DNA of 64,000 bases from positions 3,472,001-3,536,000 of the forward strand of contig NZ_CP108442.1 in assembly GCF_041435355.1 (NCBI RefSeq), in the 5' to 3' direction. Each line of letters starts with the position of its first letter. The first letter of the stretch is position 1. Shown in pieces: positions 33,583-41,480 of the stretch. The DNA comes from Streptomyces sp. NBC_01276 (lineage in GTDB: Bacteria; Actinomycetota; Actinomycetes; Streptomycetales; Streptomycetaceae). Position numbers and translations under genes: made by a program. The notes below the pieces were generated by a model. That model searched no databases and was not told where the DNA came from. It saw only the letters and a program-made list of their open reading frames with translations.

Positions 33583-34733
33583 TGTCCGGAAGCGCACACA
33601 GCACCGTTCTCTCCGGCGCCAGGGTGGTGCTGCCCACCGGGACCGTCGCGGGAGGCCGGGTCATCGTCGAGCGCGACCGCATCGCGGGCAGCGCCCCCGA
33701 GGGCGCCGGGATCGTCGACGTGTCCGGGCACTGGATCGTCCCCGGCTTCGTGGACATGCACAACCACGGCGGCGGCGGGGCCTCCTTCACCTCCGGCACC
33801 CCCGAGGAGGTCCTGCGGGGCGTACGCACCCACCGCGAGCACGGCACCACCACCCTCGTCGCCTCCACCGTCACCGGCGACCTCGACGAACTGGCCCGGC
33901 GCGCCGCCCTGCTCGCTGAGCTCACCCAGCAGGGCGAGATCGCCGGCGTCCACTTCGAGGGCCCCTTCATCAACCCCTGCCGCAAGGGCGCGCACAAGGC
34001 GGACCTGCTCCGCGACCCCGACCCGGCCGAGGTCCGCAAGCTGGTCGACGCCGCGCACGGCACCGCCCGGATGTTCACCCTCGCCACCGAACTGCCGGGC
34101 GGACTGGACTCCGTACGGCTGCTGGCCGAGCACGGGGTCATCGCCGCGATCGGCCACACGGACTCCACGTACGACCAGACCCGCCAGGCCATCGACGCCG
34201 GCGCGACCGTCGCCACCCACCTCTACAACGCGATGCCCGGCCTGGAGCACCGCGCCCCCGGGCCGATCGCCGCCCTGCTGGAGGACGAACGGGTCACCGT
34301 CGAGCTGATCAACGACGGCACCCACCTGCACCCGGCGATGCTGGAGCTGGCCTTCCGCCACGCCGGCGCCCACCGCGTGGCGCTGATCACCGACGCCATG
34401 GACGCGGCCGGCTTCGGCGACGGCACCTACCACCTCGGCCCGCTGGAGGTCGAGGTCAAGGACGGCGTCGCCCGCCTCGTGGAGGGCGGCTCCATCGCGG
34501 GCTCCACCCTGACCCTGGACACCGCCTTCAAGCGGTCGGTGACGGTCGACCGGCTGCCCGTCGAATCCGTGGTCCAGGCGATCTCGGCCAACCCGGCGAA
34601 GCTCCTCGGCCTCTACGGCGAGGTCGGCTCGCTGGAACCGGGCAAGTACGCCGACCTGGTCGTCCTCGACGCCGCGTTCGACCTCAAGGGCGTCATGCGG
34701 CGCGGCGAATGGATCGTCAACCCGCTGTCCTGA
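33582..34733 (+). CDS. nagA: N-acetylglucosamine-6-phosphate deacetylase
   Basis: A 383-residue amidohydrolase producing glucosamine-6-phosphate and acetate. Metal and substrate residues are visible in PGFVDMHNHGGGG, HFEGPFINP, the AAIGHTDSTYDQ His, THLYNAMP and the catalytic Asp in LITDAMDAAG. ATG 33582 overlaps the nagK stop by one base (TGATG) and has GGAGGT upstream, so nagK and nagA are translationally coupled. It draws both on imported GlcNAc and on the GlcNAc-6-P from MurQ. A hairpin terminator follows (34759-34790). Confidence 0.96.
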   Translation: MSGSAHSTVLSGARVVLPTGTVAGGRVIVERDRIAGSAPEGAGIVDVSGHWIVPGFVDMHNHGGGGASFTSGTPEEVLRGVRTHREHGTTTLVASTVTGDLDELARRAALLAELTQQGEIAGVHFEGPFINPCRKGAHKADLLRDPDPAEVRKLVDAAHGTARMFTLATELPGGLDSVRLLAEHGVIAAIGHTDSTYDQTRQAIDAGATVATHLYNAMPGLEHRAPGPIAALLEDERVTVELINDGTHLHPAMLELAFRHAGAHRVALITDAMDAAGFGDGTYHLGPLEVEVKDGVARLVEGGSIAGSTLTLDTAFKRSVTVDRLPVESVVQAISANPAKLLGLYGEVGSLEPGKYADLVVLDAAFDLKGVMRRGEWIVNPLS

Positions 34734-34758
34734 GCGGCCTTCCGGCGGTACGGAGCAC

Positions 34759-34790
34759 GGCGGCGGGCCCTCGGGACTGGGCCCGCCGCC
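34759..34790 (+). terminator. nagA terminator
   Basis: GGCGGCGGGCCC (34759-34770) pairs with GGGCCCGCCGCC (34779-34790) around an eight-base loop, 25 bp past the nagA stop. Confidence 0.8.
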
Positions 34791-34835
34791 CGGTATTTGG
34801 CATGATCCCGGCATTCACCGAGACCGGGGCTGGCC

Positions 34836-35756
34836 ATGATCCTCACCGTGACGCTCAACACCGCACTCGACGTCACCCACCGGGTGCCGCGACTGCTCCC
34901 GCACGCCTCCCACCGGGTCACCGGTGTCGCCGAACGCCCGGGCGGCAAGGGCCTGAACGTGGCCCGGGTGCTCGGCGCGCTCGGCCACCCGGTGACGGCG
35001 ACGGGCTTCGCGGGCGGACCGGCCGGCACGCTCGTACGCGAACTGCTCGCCGGCTGCCCCGGGGTCACCGACGCCCTCGTCCCCTGCTCGGGCACCACCC
35101 GGCGCACCCTGGCCGTCGTCGACGAAACCACCGGCGACACCACGCAGTTCAACGAACCCGGCCCGCAGATCACCGCCGGGGAATGGTCCGCCTTCCTGGA
35201 CCGCTACACCGAACTCGCCGCCCGAGCACGCGCGGTGGCCCTGTGCGGCAGCCTCCCCCCGGGCGTCCCGGTCGGCGCCTACGCGACCCTCGTACGGACG
35301 GCCCGCACCGCCGGCGTCCCGGTCCTCCTGGACACCAGCGGCGAGGCCCTGCGCCGCGGGGTCGCCGCCCGGCCGGAGATCATCAAGCCGAACTCCGCCG
35401 AACTGGCGGAGCTGACCGGCTCCCGCGAGCCGCTCCCCGCCACCCGCGACGCCCGCCGCCGGGGCGCCCACGCAGTGGTCACCTCCCTGGGCCCCGGAGG
35501 GCTCCTCGCCGCCACCCCCGACGGCACCTGGCAGGCGGCCCCGCCCCGCCCGCTGTCCGGCAACCCCACCGGCGCGGGCGACTCCGCGGTGGCGGGCCTG
35601 CTCTCCGCCCTCACGGAGGGCCTGGACTGGCCGGCCCGGCTCACCCGCGCGGTGGCCCTCTCGGCGGCCACCGTCCACGCCCCGGTGGCGGGAGAGTTCG
35701 ACCCCCGCACCTACGAGGAGGTACGGGGGTCGGTGAAGGTCACGCCGCTCCAGTAG
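34836..35756 (+). CDS. PfkB-family hexose-1-phosphate kinase (1-phosphofructokinase/tagatose-6-P kinase type)
   Basis: A 306-residue ribokinase-fold enzyme. ILTVTLNTALDVTHRV and GGKGLNVARVLGALG are the N-terminal PfkB signature for the LacC/FruK group, with CGSLPPGVP, IIKPNSAEL and NPTGAGDSAVAGLL (the catalytic Asp and anion hole) further on. It phosphorylates a sugar phosphate such as fructose-1-P or tagatose-6-P. It sits after nagKA but beyond a terminator, so it probably has its own promoter. No PTS fructose genes adjoin it; a role in amino-sugar or tagatose use is inferred only. Confidence 0.85.
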   Translation: MILTVTLNTALDVTHRVPRLLPHASHRVTGVAERPGGKGLNVARVLGALGHPVTATGFAGGPAGTLVRELLAGCPGVTDALVPCSGTTRRTLAVVDETTGDTTQFNEPGPQITAGEWSAFLDRYTELAARARAVALCGSLPPGVPVGAYATLVRTARTAGVPVLLDTSGEALRRGVAARPEIIKPNSAELAELTGSREPLPATRDARRRGAHAVVTSLGPGGLLAATPDGTWQAAPPRPLSGNPTGAGDSAVAGLLSALTEGLDWPARLTRAVALSAATVHAPVAGEFDPRTYEEVRGSVKVTPLQ

Positions 35757-35766
35757 CGCGTCGCGA

Positions 35767-35793
35767 GGGGGCGGGCGCGAGGGGTGCGCCCCC
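35767..35793. terminator. hairpin between convergent pfkB-type and CBM genes
   Basis: GGGGGCG (35767-35773) pairs with CGCCCCC (35787-35793). It lies midway between the two convergent stop codons. Confidence 0.55.
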
Positions 35794-35809
35794 GCGCCGT
35801 CGCCGCGCA

Positions 35810-36847
35810 TCAGCCCTTGGTGTGCCCCTGGCCCAGCCTCAGCTGGTCGAAGATCACGTCGCACTGGTTGCCGGCCTCGCACGAGATCTTCATCGCGTTC
35901 GAGCCCTTCTTCAGGGTTATGAACGCGAACGTGCGGGTCCACCCCTTGTCCCACGCCCCGGCCTCGGCCTTCGCGAAGTTCGCCAGGTTCAGGGACTGGT
36001 TCGGGCTCTGCCCGTTGACCGTGAGGGTCGTCTTCGCGTCCTTGCCGGGCACCGCGTAGTTCACGAACAGCGTGTAGTCACCGGCTTCGGGGACCTCGAC
36101 CGTCCAGGTCAGCGCGGCACCCGGCGTGTTGAAGTTGCCGACGTACTGGCCGCCCGAACTCTTCGACCCCTGCACCGCGCTCTGCAGCACCGCACCACCG
36201 GTGAGCGCCATCCCCGCGCCGGCGGCCTCGCCCTTCGGCAGCGGGCTCTGGGAGGGCTCCGGTGAACCGCTGGGTTCGGTGCCGCCGGTGTTCTGCTGGG
36301 GCGCCGACGGCTTCGGGGACTGGGACGACGCCTGGTTGCCGCCCTTCTTGTCGTCGCCCTTCTTGCCGAAGACCAGCGCCGCGCTGATGCCGATCGCCAC
36401 CGCGGCGACCACCGCCACCGCGGCGATCAGCAGGCCCTTGCGGCTGGAGCCGCCGCCCCCGCCGTGGCCGCCACGGCCGCCGGGGAGGGGGGACTGCTGG
36501 GTGTGCTGCTGCTGCGCCGGAACGCCGTAGCCGCCCGCCTGGAGCGCCTCGGGAGCCTGGTACTGGGCCTGGTAGGCCGGGGCCTGCTGCTGCGGCGGGA
36601 CCGCGCCGCGCTGGCCGCCGTACGTCCGCTCACCGACCGTGCGCACCTGGTTGTACGAGGTACGGGGGACGCCGGGCTGCGCGCCGGACGGGCCACCGAC
36701 CGCGGGGCCGGGGTAGCCGTATCCGCCGCCCTGACCGGGCGGGGTGGCTCCGGCGGCCTGGCCGTCCGCGTAGAGGTAGCCGAACGGGTCGTCGTCCTCG
36801 GGCTGGTTCGCCCCACCGTGCGGGCCGTTGTGCGCGGGCGTCGTCAT
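35810..36847 (-). CDS. membrane-anchored protein with extracellular CBM35-like domain
   Basis: A 345-residue protein in three parts. Residues 1-130 are low complexity, rich in Gly, Pro, Gln and Tyr, and probably cytoplasmic. A single membrane segment follows at about 137-160 (LLIAAVAVVAAVAIGIS) behind SSRKG. The remainder is external: a Ser/Pro linker, then at about 205-345 a beta-sandwich like carbohydrate-binding module family 35 or 6 (AALTWTVEVPEAGDYTLFVN, a TLTVNGQS strand, ITLKKGSNAMKI, and VIFDQLRL). It may bind cell-wall or environmental glycans. It neighbours cdgB, transcribed in the same direction. Confidence 0.8.
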   Translation of the reverse strand: MTTPAHNGPHGGANQPEDDDPFGYLYADGQAAGATPPGQGGGYGYPGPAVGGPSGAQPGVPRTSYNQVRTVGERTYGGQRGAVPPQQQAPAYQAQYQAPEALQAGGYGVPAQQQHTQQSPLPGGRGGHGGGGGSSRKGLLIAAVAVVAAVAIGISAALVFGKKGDDKKGGNQASSQSPKPSAPQQNTGGTEPSGSPEPSQSPLPKGEAAGAGMALTGGAVLQSAVQGSKSSGGQYVGNFNTPGAALTWTVEVPEAGDYTLFVNYAVPGKDAKTTLTVNGQSPNQSLNLANFAKAEAGAWDKGWTRTFAFITLKKGSNAMKISCEAGNQCDVIFDQLRLGQGHTKG

Positions 36848-36915
36848 CGCAGGTCACTCCTTTCGACCCACGGGAGCCTACCCCGAACACGTGCGCCCAC
36901 GAGCGGCCGATCAGG

Positions 36916-38685
36916 TTACCCGGCCCGCCGGTGTGCCTTGGAACGGGACCTTTTCTCGATGTACATCCGCTGGTCGGCGGAGCGCAGCACCTCGTCCGCC
37001 GACATCCCGCAGCTGGCCCAGCCGATCCCGAAACTCGCCCCCACGCGAACCGCCCGGCCGTCCACCCGGATCGGCGGAATGATCGCGTTGCGCAGCCGTA
37101 CGGCGAGGTCGGCGGCGTCGGCGGCGCCCAGTCCGTCGGCGAGGACGACGAACTCGTCACCACCGAGCCGCGCGACGGTGTCACCGTCCCTGACGCACGT
37201 CGTCAGCCGCCGGGCGACCTCGATCAGGACCGCGTCGCCCGTGTGGTGACCGAACCGGTCGTTGATCGACTTGAAGCCGTCGAGGTCGCAGAAGAGGACG
37301 GCGAGCCCCTTCGTCCCGTCGTCGACGTCCGTGGCGGGCGCCACGATGTGGACGTGGTGGTCGTACGGGCCGTCCGCGTGGGACGTGAAGGCGCCGGAGA
37401 AGTCGAACGGGTCCGTCCCCGGCGCCGCCCCGGAGCCCGGAACGGCGCCCGCCCCGGCCGCCCCCGCACCGACGCCGGGGGCCGGGAAGCCGTAGTCGGA
37501 GCCGTCGTGCCCGTCGGGGCGAAACCCGTGCTCCCCCGCACCACCCGCCTCGGGGCGCGTCTCGAAGGCCGCGTCGAGCGCCTCCACGGCGGTGGCCCGC
37601 ACCGACTGGGGCCGCCGGCACAGCCGGGCCCCGAGCCGGGAGCGCAGCTCGGCGCTGTTGGGCAGGCCGGTGAGGGAGTCGTGGCTGGCGCGGTGCGCGA
37701 GCTGGAGCTCGTGCCGCTTGCGCTCCTCGATGTCCTCGACGTGCGTGAGCAGGAAACGGGGACCGTCGGCGGCGTCCGCGACGACGGAGTTGCGCAGCGA
37801 GACCCACACGTAGGTGCCGTCGCGCCGCCCGAGGCGCAGCTCGGCGCGGCCGCCCTCGGCGGAGGTGCGCAGCAGGGTGCCGATGTCCTCGGGGTGCACG
37901 AGGTCGGAGAAGGAGTAGCGGCGCAGGACGGAGGCGGGCCGGCCGAGCAGGCGGCACAGGGCGTCGTTGGTGCGCAGCAGCCGGCCGTGCTGGTCGCCCC
38001 CCATCTCGGCGATGGCCATGCCGCTGGGCGCGTACTCGAAGGCCTGGCGGAACGACTCTTCGCTGGCGCGCAGCGCCTGCTGCTCGCGTTCCAGCCGGAC
38101 CAGGGCCCGCTGCATGTTCGCCCGCAGCCGTGCGTTGCTGATCGCAATCGCCGCTTGGAAGGCGTACATCTGGAGCGCTTCGCGCCCCCACGCGCCGGGG
38201 CGGCGCCCGTTGCGCGGTCTGTCCACCGAGATGACACCCAGAAGTTCCCCTCCGGTCGCATACATCGGGGCGTACAGCCGGTCCTCGGGATGCCACTCGT
38301 CCTCGAAGCGCGGATCGGGGCCGTCGGTGTGCCACTGGGGGACGTCGTCCTCGATCAGGACCCAGCCCTCGGTGTGCGGGATGAAGCGCAGCCCGTCCCA
38401 GTCCTCGCCCATCGCCAGACGGCGCTCCCAGGAGGGGCGGGAGCCGACGCGACCGGTGATCAGGGCCTCGGCGGCCGGGTCGCCGGCGAACGCGGCGACG
38501 ACGAGATCCCCGTCAGGGCGTACGAGATTGACACAGGCGAGCTCGTAGCCGAGGCCGCGCACGATGCCGTCCACGACGGTCTGCAGAGTGTCCGCCAGGC
38601 TACGGGCCGTGTTGAGTTCGGCCACCACCTGGTGCAGCTGCCGCAGGGTCGCAAGACGGACGTACGGCTCCGACTCGGTCTCCAT
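36916..38685 (-). CDS. cdgB: diguanylate cyclase CdgB (GAF-PAS-GGDEF)
   Basis: A 589-residue cyclic-di-GMP synthase. A GAF domain (about 20-180) is followed by PAS/PAC (about 200-320) and a GGDEF domain whose active site is RLGGDEFVVLADG. RDGD, five residues before it, is an intact inhibitory I-site, so product feedback is expected. The domain order and neighbours match Streptomyces CdgB, which controls the vegetative-to-aerial switch through c-di-GMP and BldD. About 110 residues of Gly/Ala/Pro- and His-rich sequence interrupt the catalytic domain between LRSRLGARL and LAVLFCDLDGFK. ATG 38685 is preferred over a start 27 codons earlier because GGAGA precedes it. Confidence 0.93.
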   Translation of the reverse strand: METESEPYVRLATLRQLHQVVAELNTARSLADTLQTVVDGIVRGLGYELACVNLVRPDGDLVVAAFAGDPAAEALITGRVGSRPSWERRLAMGEDWDGLRFIPHTEGWVLIEDDVPQWHTDGPDPRFEDEWHPEDRLYAPMYATGGELLGVISVDRPRNGRRPGAWGREALQMYAFQAAIAISNARLRANMQRALVRLEREQQALRASEESFRQAFEYAPSGMAIAEMGGDQHGRLLRTNDALCRLLGRPASVLRRYSFSDLVHPEDIGTLLRTSAEGGRAELRLGRRDGTYVWVSLRNSVVADAADGPRFLLTHVEDIEERKRHELQLAHRASHDSLTGLPNSAELRSRLGARLCRRPQSVRATAVEALDAAFETRPEAGGAGEHGFRPDGHDGSDYGFPAPGVGAGAAGAGAVPGSGAAPGTDPFDFSGAFTSHADGPYDHHVHIVAPATDVDDGTKGLAVLFCDLDGFKSINDRFGHHTGDAVLIEVARRLTTCVRDGDTVARLGGDEFVVLADGLGAADAADLAVRLRNAIIPPIRVDGRAVRVGASFGIGWASCGMSADEVLRSADQRMYIEKRSRSKAHRRAG

Positions 38686-38811
38686 TGCTCGCTCTCCCCG
38701 AGACCTCGACAGCAACTCCAGGTTTGTCATCGGCGTTTCGTTGCGGTGTCCCGTCCACTGAATCACAGTGAGCTGTGCGGCAGGTACACAGGGTCAACAA
38801 ATCTTGCCCTC

Positions 38812-38827
38812 TGTGACTCAAGTCACA
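38812..38827. promoter_or_regulatory. Crp-type palindrome
   Basis: TGTGACTCAAGTCACA has perfect 7-bp arms around CA. It fits GTG-N6-GNCAC, the motif reported for Streptomyces Crp. It lies about 127 bp upstream of cdgB. Confidence 0.6.
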
Positions 38828-38865
38828 TGAGATGAATAACCGTGCACTCTGGGCACGTTGGGGAG

Positions 38866-38879
38866 TGGGAGCGCTCCCG
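38866..38879. promoter_or_regulatory. CebR-box-like palindrome
   Basis: TGGGAGCGCTCCCG matches the cellobiose repressor operator TGGGAGCGCTCCCA at 13 of 14 positions. An intrinsic terminator is the alternative, because CTCCTTTT follows, but no plus-strand gene ends here. Confidence 0.55.
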
Positions 38880-38988
38880 CTCCTTTTCGTGAGCAAACGA
38901 TACGCCCAGGCCTAGGCCGGGGGGCGGGGACGCGGCTCGGACCACCGCCCGATGTGCGCCGCACGGCGGCGGGACTAGCGTTCGGGTC

Positions 38989-39594
38989 GTGCCGAAGACG
39001 ACCCTTGTGACCGCCCCGACCGCCCCGACCCCTCCGACCCGGGTCGGACCCGAACCGTCCGCCACCCCTCATCCTGAGGGGGTGAGCAACGACGAGTTCC
39101 GGGCGGCCATGTCCCGGCTGGCGGCGGGCGTGTGCCTGATCACCGCACACGAGCCCCCCTCGACCGCCGACGGGCCGCGCGGCGAGGACGTCGGCATGAC
39201 CGCCACCGCGTTCATGTCGGTCTCCCTGGACCCGCCGCTGGTGCTGGTGAGCCTGCGCGAGGGGTCCCGGATGGACGACCTGCTGACGGAGCAGCCGCTG
39301 TGGGCGGTGTCCGTCCTCGCGGACGGGCAGCTCCAGGTGGCGGGGCGCTTCGCCATGAAGAACCGGATCAGCGACCGGCTGCTGTTCGAGGGCCTGCCCG
39401 CGGTACGGGGGGCGCTCAGCGGGGCGCCGCTGCTGTCGGGGGCGCTGGCCACGCTGGAGTGCCGCACGGAGTCCCGCGTCGAGGCGGGCGACCACACCCT
39501 GGTCATCGGGCGCGTCCTCAGCGCCGCCCTGCCGAACCCGGACGCACCGCCGCTGACGTACTTCCGGGGGCGCTACCGGCACTTGGCGCCGTAG
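38989..39594 (+). CDS. flavin reductase domain protein
   Basis: A 201-residue protein of the flavin reductase/FMN-binding split-barrel family, which uses NAD(P)H to reduce free flavin for partner monooxygenases. After a Pro/Thr-rich 30-residue lead, the domain runs from FRAAMSRLAAGVCLITA through GMTATAFMSVSLDPPLVLVS, AVSVLADGQLQVAGRFA and HTLVIGRVL. No oxygenase is adjacent. GTG 38989 has TAGCGT seven bases upstream (leaderless). A second in-frame GTG at the VSNDEF segment would trim the low-complexity lead. Confidence 0.85.
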   Translation: MPKTTLVTAPTAPTPPTRVGPEPSATPHPEGVSNDEFRAAMSRLAAGVCLITAHEPPSTADGPRGEDVGMTATAFMSVSLDPPLVLVSLREGSRMDDLLTEQPLWAVSVLADGQLQVAGRFAMKNRISDRLLFEGLPAVRGALSGAPLLSGALATLECRTESRVEAGDHTLVIGRVLSAALPNPDAPPLTYFRGRYRHLAP

Positions 39595-39680
39595 CCCCTG
39601 CCCTGGCCGGGCGGTTTTCGGGCGGGCCGGGGTCGGGGCGGGGCGGGGCGGGGTGCCCTTCAGCCCCGGCCGGCCAGAAT

Positions 39681-39706
39681 CCAGCCCCGCCGGCGATTGA
39701 GGCGCG
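39681..39706 (-). repeat. Streptomyces intergenic repeat, copy B
   Basis: CCAGCCCCGCCGGCGATTGA plus GGCGCG. On the minus strand it differs from copy A (11431-11456) by one base. It sits between the convergent flavin reductase and arfB genes. Confidence 0.7.
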
Positions 39707-39727
39707 GGAGTACGGGGCGGGGCCCGG

Positions 39728-40153
39728 TTACCAGTCCCGGCCCGTGCGGCCGCGCTTCGTCTCGCCGCGGGCCTTCTTCTCCCGCAGACGCCGCTCGTTG
39801 ATCCCCCGGGGGATCTTCGTGGCGCGGCGCGCCTTCGGCGGTGGGGCCGTGGCCTCCGCCAGGAGCGAGGCCAGCCGGACCAGGGCCATCTCCCGGTTGC
39901 GGAACTGCGATCGGTGCTCGGAGGCCCGTACCGTCACCACCCCGTCCACCAGCCGGGACGCGAGCCGCTCCAGCGCCCGTTCCTTCCACACGTCCGGCAG
40001 CGCCTTGGTCGCCGCCACGTCGAAGAGCAGCTCCACCCGCGAGTCCGAGGTGTTGACGTGCTGGCCGCCCGGCCCGGAGGAACGCGAGAAGCGCCAGGCG
40101 AGCTCCGCCTCGGGGAGCACGACCGAACCGCGGATGACATAGGGACCAGGCAT
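39728..40153 (-). CDS. arfB: alternative ribosome-rescue factor ArfB (peptidyl-tRNA hydrolase)
   Basis: A 141-residue release-factor-like protein. The catalytic GGQ lies in SSGPGGQHVN near residue 25, and the C-terminal tail (KIPRGINERRLREKKARG and onward) is the basic extension that enters the empty mRNA channel of stalled ribosomes. It hydrolyses peptidyl-tRNA on non-stop complexes. Length is typical. ATG 40153 is chosen, the longer form adding only a low-complexity dozen residues. Confidence 0.93.
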   Translation of the reverse strand: MPGPYVIRGSVVLPEAELAWRFSRSSGPGGQHVNTSDSRVELLFDVAATKALPDVWKERALERLASRLVDGVVTVRASEHRSQFRNREMALVRLASLLAEATAPPPKARRATKIPRGINERRLREKKARGETKRGRTGRDW

Positions 40154-40315
40154 GCCCCTATGATCGGCCCCCGCCGCGGCCTCCGTCACCCCGATTTCGG
40201 GGCGCCCCGGGCGGTTCGGAACCTACCGGACCCCTCCCTGCGTTATGAAGGACAGCAGTAACGTGACCACGACCACTGAGCGCGGTCATGTGACGAGGAA
40301 GGGACACCAGTCAAA

Positions 40316-40891
40316 ATGGCAGTAAGCCTGTCCAAGGGCGGCAACGTTTCGCTCACGAAGGAGGCCCCCGGCCTCAGCGCCGTCACGGTCGGCCTCGGCT
40401 GGGACGTCCGTACGACGACCGGTGTCGACTTCGACCTGGACGCCTCGGCCATCGCGGTCAACGCGACCGGCAAGGTCGTCTCCGACGGTCACTTCGTGTT
40501 CTTCAACAACAAGTCCACCCCGGACCAGACCATCGTGCACACCGGTGACAACCGCACCGGTGAGGGCTCGGGCGACGACGAGGCCATCAACGTCAACCTC
40601 GCCGGCCTGCCCGCCGACGTGGACAAGATCGTCTTCCCGGTCTCGATCTACGACGCCGAGTCCCGCAGCCAGAACTTCGGCCAGGTCCGCAACGCCTACA
40701 TCCGCGTCGTGAACCAGGCCGGCGGCGCCGAGATCGCCCGCTACGACCTCTCCGAGGACGCCGCCACCGAGACCGCCATGGTCTTCGGCGAGCTCTACCG
40801 CAACGGTGCCGAGTGGAAGTTCCGCGCGGTCGGCCAGGGCTACGCCTCCGGCCTCACCGGCATCGCCCAGGACTTCGGCGTCAACGTCTGA
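40316..40891 (+). CDS. TerD-family calcium-binding stress protein
   Basis: A 191-residue protein of the TerD/TerE type: [20 protein letters not shown], the [19 protein letters not shown] segment with acidic calcium ligands, and [19 protein letters not shown]-terminal strands include [19 protein letters not shown]. Members bind calcium and are linked to tellurite and oxidative stress and, in Streptomyces, to development. GAGGAAGG lies upstream of ATG 40316. The coding sequence shows strongly preferred codons, which suggests high expression. A hairpin follows (40910-40943). Confidence 0.93.
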   Translation: MAVSLSKGGNVSLTKEAPGLSAVTVGLGWDVRTTTGVDFDLDASAIAVNATGKVVSDGHFVFFNNKSTPDQTIVHTGDNRTGEGSGDDEAINVNLAGLPADVDKIVFPVSIYDAESRSQNFGQVRNAYIRVVNQAGGAEIARYDLSEDAATETAMVFGELYRNGAEWKFRAVGQGYASGLTGIAQDFGVNV

Positions 40892-40909
40892 TCCGCGTCC
40901 GGCCCGGTG

Positions 40910-40943
40910 AAACCCCCTTCCCCGAGCCCGGGGCAGGGGGTTT
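40910..40943 (+). terminator. terD-type gene terminator
   Basis: AAACCCCCT (40910-40918) pairs with AGGGGGTTT (40935-40943), with CCCCG/CGGGG able to pair inside. It ends in a short T-run and lies just before the -10 of the next gene. Confidence 0.85.
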
Positions 40944-40959
40944 CGCTACCGTTCGACGG

Positions 40960-41475
40960 GTGATCCTGCAACCGCTCGTGCCCGTGGACGGCGCCCTGCC
41001 CGGCCCGGTCCTCACCGAGATCGCCGCGCTCTACGCGACGAACCGCGCGTTCTTCGAACTGAGCGGCGACTTCCCCGACCCGGCCCGCATCACCGTCGAG
41101 CAGGTCGCCACCGCACTCGCCGACGAACTCGCCACCGACAGCGCCGAGGTGTTCCTGGCCCGCTCCGCGGGCCGGCTCGTCGGCCTCGTCGTCACCCTCG
41201 CCCACCACCCCGACCCGGCCTCCGGGGACCCGGACCCGTGGATCGGCCTGCTCCTCATCGACTCCACCGCGCACCGCGAGGGCCACGGCCGCACGGTGGC
41301 CGGCCTGGTCGAGGACCGCTTCCGCACCGCCGGGCGCGCGGGCGTACGGCTCGCCGTACTGGAGGACAACGCGGCCGGCCTCGCCTTCTGGCAGGCCCAG
41401 GGCTACACCGTCCTGCGCCGCGCCAAGGACCGTGAACGGGGTCGCCCGTGCCGGGTGATGCGCAAGGAACTCTGA
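40960..41475 (+). CDS. GNAT-family N-acetyltransferase
   Basis: A 171-residue acetyltransferase. The core reads VFLARSAGRLVGLVVTLAHH, WIGLLLIDSTAHREGHGRTV (the acetyl-CoA loop RxxGxG-like as REGHGR), then VRLAVLEDNAAGLAFWQAQG, a typical GNAT ending. The substrate is unknown. GTG 40960 has TACCGT seven bases upstream, so it is leaderless and starts just after the TerD terminator. It converges on the M1 peptidase gene, five bases away. Confidence 0.88.
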   Translation: MILQPLVPVDGALPGPVLTEIAALYATNRAFFELSGDFPDPARITVEQVATALADELATDSAEVFLARSAGRLVGLVVTLAHHPDPASGDPDPWIGLLLIDSTAHREGHGRTVAGLVEDRFRTAGRAGVRLAVLEDNAAGLAFWQAQGYTVLRRAKDRERGRPCRVMRKEL

Positions 41476-41480
41476 GGGCC

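Larger units (their letters stand above)
38686..38988. other. cdgB/flavin reductase divergent regulatory region
   Basis: No gene is supported in this stretch. It contains a Crp-type palindrome (38812-38827), a CebR-box-like palindrome (38866-38879), the small palindrome TCACAGTGA (38763-38771) and the leaderless -10 TAGCGT (38976-38981) of the flavin reductase gene. Confidence 0.6.

Noticed and set aside
38763..38771. TCACAGTGA as a BldD box for cdgB
   Set aside because: cdgB is a known BldD target in S. coelicolor, but this palindrome is too short to fit the BldD consensus, so I do not claim it.
40316..40891. A tellurite-resistance (ter) operon or TerD-based defence island
   Set aside because: Only a single terD-type gene is present, with no terA, terB, terC or terZ neighbours; this is the common stand-alone Streptomyces arrangement.
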